Source of the DNA: QAMX01 sp964448855 | GTDB lineage: Bacteria; Bacillota; Clostridia; Oscillospirales; QAMX01 | DNA length: 28,005 nucleotides | Direction of reading: 5' to 3' | Assembly: GCA_964448855.1 (NCBI GenBank) | Contig: CAYUXI010000023.1 | Coordinates: forward strand, 1-28,005 | Shown here: in pieces, positions 22,689-28,005 of the stretch | How positions within the stretch are numbered: position 1 is the stretch's first letter | How the letters are laid out: every line of letters starts with the position of its first letter | The notes under the pieces: generated by a model | What the model was told of the DNA's origin: nothing | Seen by the model: the letters and a program-made list of their open reading frames with translations, nothing else | Databases searched by the model: none | Position numbers and translations under genes: made by a program

Positions 22689-23951
22689 TCAGCTGTCAAA
22701 AATCTGGCGGAGCCGGTTGTATTTGGCGGTTCGTTCGCTCCGACAGGGCGCACCGGCTTTGATGAAATCTGCATGAACCGCAACGGCAAAGTCTGCAAGA
22801 AAAGAATCGGCCGTTTCGCCCGAACGGTGGGACGCAATGACACGGTAACGGTTCCGCCGGGCGAGCGCAACCGTGTCCAGCGTTTCGCTCAATGTCCCGG
22901 CCTGATTGGGCTTGATCAGAATCGCATTGCCGAGGTGCTGATCAATACCATGCTGCAAACGGGCGGCCTGCGTGACAAACAAATCGTCCCCGACGAGCAT
23001 CGTGCTTTGGCCGAGCCGCTCCGTCAACGTCTTCCAGAACGCCTCATCGTTTTCACCGGCACCGTCCTCAATGGAGCAGATCGGAAAGAGTGACGCCAGA
23101 TAGCGGTACCGCCTCAGCAGCTGCTGCGGGGAAAACGTGCGCTGCGCTTTCGGCAGGTGGTAGCTTCCATCCTCATCGGCCCATTCGCTGGCTGCCACAT
23201 CCAGCGCAAGCCAGATATCCCGCCCCGGCTTCAGACCGGACGCTTCGATGGCATCACAGATGAGCTGTAACGCATCCTCATCGCGTTTGAAGTGGGGTGC
23301 GAACCCACCCTCATCGCCGACCGATGTGGCGATTCCCTTGCTTTTCAGCAGCCGTTTCAACGATTGATATACGGAGGTGCCGTACTCCATCGCCTGCGAA
23401 AACGTCTGCGCACCGGTTGGAACGATCAGATACTCCTGAATATCCAATGAATTGTCCGCGTGCGCACCGCCGTTGATGACGTTCAGCATCGGCACGGGGA
23501 ATGACCGACGCGCCTGGATGCCGCCCAGATACTGCCAGACCGGCAGCCCATACGCGTTCGCCGCCGCAACGGCACACGCCAGCGAAACCGGCAGAATCGC
23601 GTTGGCACCGAGCCGGGATTTGTTTTCTGTCCCGTCCAGCTCACACATCGTCTGGTCAATGGTACGCTGATCGGCTGCGTTCATGCCCTTCAGCGCCCGT
23701 GCAATTGGTCCATTGATGTTGCCGACGGCCTGTAGACAGCCGAGCCCGGACAGACGTGTTGCATCGCCGTCGCGCAGCTCCACAGCTTCGTATTGGCCGG
23801 TTGAAGCGCCGGAGGGTGTCGCGGCCTGACCGGTATGGATGTGTCCGTCTGTCCCGCGAACGCGAACCGTCGCAGATACGGTCGGATTCCCGCGGGAATC
23901 CAGAATCTCCGCCGCATGAATCTCTAAAATTTCCACATTCGTATGCATCAT
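22689..23951 (-). CDS. eno: Enolase (phosphopyruvate hydratase)
   Basis: A 420-residue enolase, interconverting 2-phosphoglycerate and phosphoenolpyruvate in glycolysis. Expected residues are all visible: H164 in N-G-G-A-H-A, E173, E214 in G-D-E-G-G-F, metal ligands D251, E295 and D322, K347 in I-K-P-N-Q, H375-R376-S377 and K398 in I-K-A-G-A-P. The signature around E295 reads S-I-E-D-G-A-G-E-N-D instead of the more usual S-I-E-D-P, and K-P-N-Q replaces K-V-N-Q, so it belongs to a slightly divergent branch; length is a little short (usual 425-435). ATG 23951 (followed by a second ATG) is preceded by AAAGGAG on the minus strand. No other glycolytic gene is adjacent. Catalytic competence is likely. 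Confidence 0.95.
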   Translation of the reverse strand: MMHTNVEILEIHAAEILDSRGNPTVSATVRVRGTDGHIHTGQAATPSGASTGQYEAVELRDGDATRLSGLGCLQAVGNINGPIARALKGMNAADQRTIDQTMCELDGTENKSRLGANAILPVSLACAVAAANAYGLPVWQYLGGIQARRSFPVPMLNVINGGAHADNSLDIQEYLIVPTGAQTFSQAMEYGTSVYQSLKRLLKSKGIATSVGDEGGFAPHFKRDEDALQLICDAIEASGLKPGRDIWLALDVAASEWADEDGSYHLPKAQRTFSPQQLLRRYRYLASLFPICSIEDGAGENDEAFWKTLTERLGQSTMLVGDDLFVTQAARLQHGIDQHLGNAILIKPNQAGTLSETLDTVALARRNRYRVIASHRSGETADSFLADFAVAVHADFIKAGAPCRSERTAKYNRLRQIFDS

Positions 23952-24010
23952 TCTCGTTGACTCCTTTGTTCGGTTGCTGTTAGGATGCCGATTCCCCCGC
24001 GAAAATATGC

Positions 24011-24040
24011 AAAAAAGGCCGGGCAGAAATGCCCGACCTT
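24011..24040 (-). terminator. Terminator of the small membrane protein gene
   Basis: A 10-bp stem (24011-24020 region AAGGCCGGGC with GCCCGACCTT at 24031-24040, one mismatch, loop of about six) is followed on the minus strand by six T residues. It lies 20 bases after the stop codon of the 24061-24639 gene and upstream of enolase, separating the two units. Confidence 0.8.
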
Positions 24041-24060
24041 CGAATCAACAAACATAACGC

Positions 24061-24639
24061 TCAAACCGCAGAGGAGCGGCGTCGACGTTCACGGATGGTC
24101 TTCATCCGATCTTTTCCATGCAGTCCACGCCAGAAAGCAATCTGACAGACCAGCGGAACCGGCACAATCGCCGGGAGATAGAACAGGGAAGCATACCAGC
24201 CGTCGTGCGGAATACACTCAAAATAAGGCGCCCAGGCGTACAGCATATACCCCAGGATCTCGTCAAACAGGGAGGATTGTGTGTCAAACAGCGCCAAAAT
24301 GCACGAACCAAGCCATGCCAGAATCGCAGGTGAAATCCCGATGGCACCAATCAGCAGCCCAGCCCACGGCAGACGACGCACCTTCCCGATTTTCAGATCG
24401 GTCGCATGATCTTCCCCAAACAACCAGAGCGGTCGATACAGTATCACCAGAACGCTGACCTGCGTGACCAACGTAGCCACCAGATAAAGCGGGGACATGG
24501 CCTTTTCCTTGGTGCGATCTAAAAGCGTCATCACAGCCAGAACCATCACCGCATATGTTAGAATTGACACGAGCTGCGTGCAGAAGACCCGTCCGGCCAG
24601 ACGGAGCAAACGGTTGGCAAAGGATTTATTCTTCATCAT
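24061..24639 (-). CDS. Small polytopic membrane protein of unknown function
   Basis: A 192-residue protein with a basic N-terminus and four hydrophobic helices, at about residues 18-40, 47-68, 92-116 and 150-172, ending in a strongly Arg-rich tail (K-T-I-R-E-R-R-R-R). I do not recognise a family. The segment 117-148 (W, Y, P, E, C residues) between helices three and four may be exposed outside. The open frame extends to 24807, but the ATG at 24639 is selected because a consensus promoter lies at 24710-24738, inside that longer frame; the ribosome binding site is weak (AGCTGGGAA). The gene has its own promoter and terminator, so it is monocistronic. Function cannot be stated. Confidence 0.72.
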   Translation of the reverse strand: MMKNKSFANRLLRLAGRVFCTQLVSILTYAVMVLAVMTLLDRTKEKAMSPLYLVATLVTQVSVLVILYRPLWLFGEDHATDLKIGKVRRLPWAGLLIGAIGISPAILAWLGSCILALFDTQSSLFDEILGYMLYAWAPYFECIPHDGWYASLFYLPAIVPVPLVCQIAFWRGLHGKDRMKTIRERRRRSSAV

Positions 24640-24709
24640 GTTTCCCAGCTTTCTGTCATCGCCGCACCAAGCTGACGATGAAATTGCGTCAAAAGAGCGG
24701 AACACCACT

Positions 24710-24738
24710 ATTTTACAACAACCGCCACCGTTTGTCAA
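24710..24738 (-). promoter_or_regulatory. Promoter of the small membrane protein gene
   Basis: On the minus strand, perfect -35 TTGACA (complement of 24733-24738) and -10 TAAAAT (complement of 24710-24715) have 17-base spacing. The leader would be about 65 bases. Confidence 0.82.
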
Positions 24739-24840
24739 TGAACCTTCGAAAATTTCCTGCATTCGCGCCGCCAAACAGTGACAGACGAACCGGCAGGGAA
24801 AATCCACCCACGAATTTTCTGAAAAATGGAAAATTAGCCC

Positions 24841-24869
24841 TTGACAGAATCTGTTTTTTCTGATATACT
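24841..24869 (+). promoter_or_regulatory. Promoter of tRNA-Cys
   Basis: TTGACA (24841-24846) and TATACT (24864-24869) have 17-base spacing, ending 29 bases before the mature tRNA 5' end, giving a short leader. Confidence 0.87.
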
Positions 24870-24898
24870 ATATAAGTCGTCAGCCACAGCGGTTGAAT

Positions 24899-24973
<75 letters not shown>

Positions 24974-24977
24974 GTTC

Positions 24978-25014
24978 ATCGACATTCTTCTTCGGAAGAA
25001 TGTCGATTTTTTTT
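24978..25014 (+). terminator. Terminator of tRNA-Cys
   Basis: A perfect 13-bp stem (24978-24990 with 24995-25007) with a TTCG tetraloop runs into seven to eight T residues, starting four bases after the CCA end. Confidence 0.95.
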
Positions 25015-25122
25015 ATGCAATCCACCCCGATCGGGGCTGCCTCGTGATGATACAACCAATGGTAGAACCATATTCAAATCGTTGGATATGGAATTTTGCG
25101 GCGTTCTGTGATATCATATCCT

Positions 25123-25136
25123 TCGAACCGGTTCGA
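25123..25136. promoter_or_regulatory. 14-bp palindrome upstream of the XRE regulator, possible operator
   Basis: TCGAACCGGTTCGA is a perfect 14-bp palindrome 22 bases before the regulator start codon, close to a -10-like TATCAT (25112-25117). Two further dyads are nearby: CCCCGATCGGGG at 25025-25036, and GGATATG (25084-25090) with CATATCC (25115-25121). An autoregulatory binding site for the downstream helix-turn-helix protein is plausible, by inference. Confidence 0.45.
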
Positions 25137-25158
25137 TTCCAATAAGCGAGGTAGCATG

Positions 25159-25917
25159 ATGGGAAAACAATTTTCTGAGAACCTGAAGCATATGCGGAAA
25201 CAGAGAGGTCTGACGCAGGAACAAATCGCGGAAGCACTGGGCGTATCCTGCCAGGCGGTCAGCAAGTGGGAAACGAGTGCATCCTACCCTGACATTTCTC
25301 TGCTTCCGATCCTTGCGGATTATTTTTGTGTGTCCGTGGATTGCCTGATCGGACACGACACCAGTCGGCAAATCGAAGAAATCGAGCAGACCTGCAATCA
25401 GGCAAATGACCTGTTTTCCGAGCAGCGCTATATGGAGGCCATACCGCCTCTCCGCGAAATGCTGATTCGGCATCCCGGCAATGAAAAACTGATGTATCAC
25501 CTGGCATGGGCACTGTCGGGTACCATTCGCGAATCGAGAGACAACTATGAGGAAGCGATTTTACTCTATCATAAAATTCTGGAACTCAGCACCGACACCG
25601 AAATGCGCTACAAGGTGTCCCGCGACCTGATGTACCGCTATTACACGCTGGGCAATCTGGAAAAGGCGTTGGAATATGCGAACACGCTTCCGCCCTTTGA
25701 GGTGTGCCGGGAGTATCATCTCGGCCGAGGAAATCTGTTGGCAGGGAAGGCGCTCTCCCAATACCTGCAGGAGAATATCCAACGGTATGGAAAAGCCATG
25801 CTGGAATGCTTGGAATACTTTGAATATCCGAACATCCTGACGGAAGAGGAAAAGAAACCGTACAGTACCGAGGCCGCAAAGAGAAAAATCGAACTGCTGA
25901 AGGACATTCTGGAATAA
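25159..25917 (+). CDS. XRE-family transcriptional regulator with TPR-like C-terminus
   Basis: A 252-residue DNA-binding protein. Residues 8-65 form a Cro/C1-type helix-turn-helix (L-T-Q-E-Q-I-A-E-A-L-G-V-S-x-Q-A-V-S-K-W-E, then Y-P-D-I-S-L-L-P-I-L-A-D-Y-F), the version widespread in clostridia. From about residue 75 onward helical repeats with patterns such as Y-M-E-A-I-P-P-L-R-E and L-E-K-A-L-E-Y-A-N suggest TPR-like units, seen in regulators that sense peptides or partner proteins. ATG 25156 and ATG 25159 are both possible; GAGGT at 25148-25152 gives better spacing to 25159. It has no clear partner gene; 370 bases separate it from the metallophosphoesterase. Target genes are unknown; autoregulation is suggested by upstream palindromes. 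Confidence 0.88.
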   Translation: MGKQFSENLKHMRKQRGLTQEQIAEALGVSCQAVSKWETSASYPDISLLPILADYFCVSVDCLIGHDTSRQIEEIEQTCNQANDLFSEQRYMEAIPPLREMLIRHPGNEKLMYHLAWALSGTIRESRDNYEEAILLYHKILELSTDTEMRYKVSRDLMYRYYTLGNLEKALEYANTLPPFEVCREYHLGRGNLLAGKALSQYLQENIQRYGKAMLECLEYFEYPNILTEEEKKPYSTEAAKRKIELLKDILE

Positions 25918-26286
25918 CCGGTCAAAACGTTTCGCCCACAAAAAAACACCGTGCATCGCTTTCCTGAATGCCTGATTGATCGAACGAATTCCCAAACGGC
26001 AAAGCTACCAGGCAAGGGCGTCTCCCTCAGAAAAACAAAGGGGGCACCCTTGCTCTTCTGCCTGACAGAGCCCCAACGCCGTCTGTTATCGCTTTCGTTG
26101 CATCGTTCCTGACATTGGCAGCAACGCACTGTACAAAAATAAGAACGGCACGCTTGCAATGCACCACGCCGTATGTTATAATGACAGAAACGCGCAAGAT
26201 TCCCTGCACAGGCTCCGCAGGAAGAGCAGGGAAAAGCATTTCCACCATCCCCAATTCAGAATGCAGTCGAGAAAGGGCAATGATCC
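25918..26286. other. Intergenic region between the regulator and the metallophosphoesterase
   Basis: This 369-base stretch has no supported gene. An imperfect hairpin lies at 26013-26052 (CAAGGG with CCCTTG, inner CCCT with AGGG), without a T run. The metallophosphoesterase promoter is at 26154-26182. Several open frames on both strands have no ribosome binding site or motif. Confidence 0.5.
26154..26182 (+). promoter_or_regulatory. Promoter of the metallophosphoesterase gene
   Basis: TTGCAA (26154-26159) and perfect TATAAT (26177-26182) have 17-base spacing. The leader of about 100 bases before the start codon contains no obvious structure. Confidence 0.85.
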
Positions 26287-27120
26287 ATGAGTTCAAAAAA
26301 CTTGAAAATTCTCAAAAATACCATATCCATCGGCATCCCCGAACCGTTTCAAATCCTGCATATCACCGACAGCCACCTGACGCTGGACGATCCCGGCTGG
26401 AATCGCAAATCCACGTTCGATCTCGATTACGACGCCTCCTGCATGGACTATCTGAATCAGGCGCTCGACTATGCCGAACGGAACCATCAGGTCATCCTGC
26501 ATACCGGCGACCTGATCGACTTCCTGTCGGAAGGCAATTTCGAATGGGTTGACCGGAACTTCCGCGACCGGGACTACCTGTACGCAGCCGGAAATCACGA
26601 CTTTTTCTGCTATCAGATGGGCTTTGGCGAAGATTATGACTATAAATGGCACAATATCAAAGCCATAGCGCCGCATCTGAAAAGCAACCTGTATTTCGAT
26701 TCCCGCGTGATGCACGGCGTCAATTTTGTCACGATGGACGATTCCTACTACCTCATCCGCGAAGGCCAGCTCGAAGCGCTGAAGGCCGAAGTGGCCAAAG
26801 GCTACCCGATCATTCTGTGTATGCACGTCCCGCTGTATACACCGGCTCTGGTGAAGACGGCGAGTGAAGCGCCCGTCGCCTATGTGCTGGCCGCACCGGA
26901 CGACTACCTCGCGACCTACCCGGAGCATCGTCGGCTCCAGCAAACACCGGATGAGATGACGCGAAAAGCCGTCGAATACATCCGGAATGAACCGCTGATC
27001 CGCGCCGTGATCGCCGGTCACACCCACAATAATTTTGAAGAAACACTGGAGCATGGCATGGTGCAGTACGTGACGCATGGCACCTATGCCGGTTACGTCC
27101 GGGAATTGACCATCTGCTGA
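26287..27120 (+). CDS. Calcineurin-like metallophosphoesterase
   Basis: A 277-residue phosphoesterase with the five metal-binding blocks of the calcineurin-like fold: D28-x-H30 in I-T-D-S-H, G-D at 74-75 in H-T-G-D-L-I-D, G-N-H-D at 102-105, H in L-C-M-H-V-P and G-H-T-H near residue 244. Such enzymes use a binuclear metal centre to hydrolyse phosphomono- or diesters; the substrate cannot be told from the sequence. It has no signal peptide or membrane helix, so it is cytoplasmic. ATG 26287 follows AGAAAGGG with eight-base spacing. It has its own promoter and terminator, and thus forms a single-gene unit. Confidence 0.92.
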   Translation: MSSKNLKILKNTISIGIPEPFQILHITDSHLTLDDPGWNRKSTFDLDYDASCMDYLNQALDYAERNHQVILHTGDLIDFLSEGNFEWVDRNFRDRDYLYAAGNHDFFCYQMGFGEDYDYKWHNIKAIAPHLKSNLYFDSRVMHGVNFVTMDDSYYLIREGQLEALKAEVAKGYPIILCMHVPLYTPALVKTASEAPVAYVLAAPDDYLATYPEHRRLQQTPDEMTRKAVEYIRNEPLIRAVIAGHTHNNFEETLEHGMVQYVTHGTYAGYVRELTIC

Positions 27121-27233
27121 TGCACCAGCCTGCCTCGCAAGCTCCGACAAAGCACAACCGATCGTTTTTTTGCAGCTGTAAAACCGACAGAGTCGCAATA
27201 CATTCCAGCCTGTCAAACACGACAAATGATCAG

Positions 27234-27276
27234 ATCATGGGTATTTGGTGAAAACCGGGTACCCATGATTTTTTTG
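27234..27276 (+). terminator. Terminator downstream of the metallophosphoesterase gene
   Basis: Perfect 10-bp arms ATCATGGGTA (27234-27243) and TACCCATGAT (27260-27269) with a 16-base loop that itself includes a short GGT/ACC pairing, followed by seven T residues. It lies 114 bases after the stop codon. Confidence 0.75.
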
Positions 27277-27364
27277 CTTCGAGATCATGTTCGATTCAGA
27301 CCCTGTAAAATAGAAGACATCAAAGAGGTGAACGCCAATAAAAACACGAACAGGAGGACTTGAG

Positions 27365-27964
27365 TTGAGCATATACGGCTACATCCGTGTCAGCAGCCGG
27401 GATCAGAACGAAGACCGGCAGTGGGTTGCGCTGAGCGAAGCCGGCGTACCGGAAGGAAACGTGTATCCGGACAGACAATCCGGAAAGGACTTCAACCGTC
27501 CACAGTATCAGAAGCTGCTGCGCAAACTGAAAAAAGACGACCTGCTCTATATCAAGAGCATTGATCGTCTTGGCAGAAATTATGAGGAGATTCAACGGCA
27601 ATGGCGGCTGCTGACGAAGGAAAAGGGCGTCGATATCGTCGTTCTCGATATGCCACTTTTAGACACTCGGCGCGGCAAGGACCTGATGGGGACGTTTCTT
27701 TCGGATATTGTCCTGCAGGTGCTGTCCTTCGTGGCAGAGAACGAACGAACCAGCATCCGCCAGCGACAGGCCGAGGGCATCGCAGCCGCAAAAGCCAAAG
27801 GCGTCCAATTCGGCCGCCCGCCAACCCCCTTGCCGGCGAATTTTGCGGAGGTTCACAAGGCGTGGCGCAGCAGAAAAATGACCTTGAAGCAGGCGGCAAA
27901 TGCCTGTGAAATGCCAGTCGGCACATTCTATGGAAAGGCAAGAAAAATGGAAAATGCGGAGTAA
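27365..27964 (+). CDS. Small serine recombinase (resolvase/invertase family)
   Basis: A 199-residue recombinase with the N-terminal resolvase catalytic domain: Y-G-Y-I-R-V-S-S at 4-11 with nucleophile S10, then D-R-x-G-R-N-Y at about 67-73, and the long E helix with A-E-N-E-R-T-S-I-R-Q-R. A C-terminal helix-turn-helix is suggested at about 170-195 (L-K-Q-A-A-N-A-C-E-M-P-V-G-T-F-Y). Size and layout fit resolvases, invertases such as Hin/Gin, and the clostridial invertase-like proteins. The start is TTG 27365: AGGAGG is seven bases upstream and no ATG is available near. Its partner element is not in view; a perfect inverted repeat follows at 27980. Whether it inverts or resolves DNA is unknown. 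Confidence 0.92.
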   Translation: MSIYGYIRVSSRDQNEDRQWVALSEAGVPEGNVYPDRQSGKDFNRPQYQKLLRKLKKDDLLYIKSIDRLGRNYEEIQRQWRLLTKEKGVDIVVLDMPLLDTRRGKDLMGTFLSDIVLQVLSFVAENERTSIRQRQAEGIAAAKAKGVQFGRPPTPLPANFAEVHKAWRSRKMTLKQAANACEMPVGTFYGKARKMENAE

Positions 27965-27979
27965 ACAGAAGACCCCCGG

Positions 27980-28005
27980 ATTTGCAAAGGTGTACCTTTG
28001 CAAAT
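27980..28005. repeat. Perfect 12-bp inverted repeat at the right window edge
   Basis: Arms ATTTGCAAAGGT (27980-27991) and ACCTTTGCAAAT (27994-28005) are separated by only two bases, 15 bases after the recombinase stop codon. It could be a terminator whose T run lies beyond the window, or a recombination or binding site of the recombinase. Confidence 0.8.

Noticed and set aside
22386..23093. 235-codon open frame on the plus strand in the hairpin-rich region
   Set aside because: Its second half is antisense to enolase, it begins within a hairpin, and nothing in the first half resembles a known protein.
26013..26052. Riboswitch or terminator in the region before the metallophosphoesterase
   Set aside because: The stem is imperfect, has no T run, and lies upstream of the promoter, so it cannot control that transcript; no riboswitch core is recognisable.

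Overview
The window looks like chromosomal DNA from a Gram-positive anaerobe of the Bacillota, most likely class Clostridia (Oscillospirales/Ruminococcaceae-like). This rests on moderately high GC, strong AGGAGG-type ribosome binding sites, consensus sigma-A promoters with 17-bp spacers, the ecfA1-ecfA2-ecfT-truA gene order, a ClpE-like unfoldase, and the GGGtGRT/NifU-like pair seen mainly in anaerobes. The taxonomic call is an inference. There is no rRNA, CRISPR array, prophage or insertion sequence; the only mobility-type gene is a small serine recombinase at the right edge.

Layout. (1) 115-3479, plus strand: rsmE, a polytopic membrane protein, and an uncharacterised protein with propeller-like repeats and an apparent alpha/alpha-barrel, closed by a strong terminator. 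(2) 3747-5616, minus strand: a two-gene operon of a NifU-like scaffold protein and a GGGtGRT protein, with its own promoter and terminator. (3) 5726-7012, plus: an M14 peptidase (PG-binding + LysM + carboxypeptidase) interrupted by one in-frame TAG. (4) 7103-7448, minus: secG with promoter, sharing a bidirectional terminator with the peptidase. (5) 7554-20916, plus: a long co-directional run with tight spacing: an RlmI-like methyltransferase, ecfA1, ecfA2, ecfT, truA, a DUF5711-like propeller protein, a CvpA-family protein, pgsA, a ClpE-like ATPase, a degenerate NodB-fold protein, a small membrane protein and a GH42 beta-galactosidase. It ends at a terminator shared with the convergent gene. 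(6) 21052-24738, minus: a Gfo/Idh/MocA oxidoreductase, enolase and a small membrane protein, with a hairpin-rich, DnaA-box-like intergenic region between the first two. (7) 24841-28005, plus: a stand-alone tRNA-Cys unit, an XRE regulator with TPR-like tail, a metallophosphoesterase and the serine recombinase followed by a perfect inverted repeat that reaches the window end.

How the genes fit together: much of the window is housekeeping (rRNA/tRNA modification, vitamin uptake energising module, protein export, phosphatidylglycerol synthesis, protein quality control, glycolysis). GH42 and the oxidoreductase suggest galactoside and sugar use. The least understood elements are the NifU-like/GGGtGRT pair, the propeller/barrel protein at 1872-3437, and the NodB-fold protein that has lost its metal ligands. 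I did not find a convincing new defence or mobile system; the best candidate for an undescribed biochemical system is the NifU-like/GGGtGRT operon.
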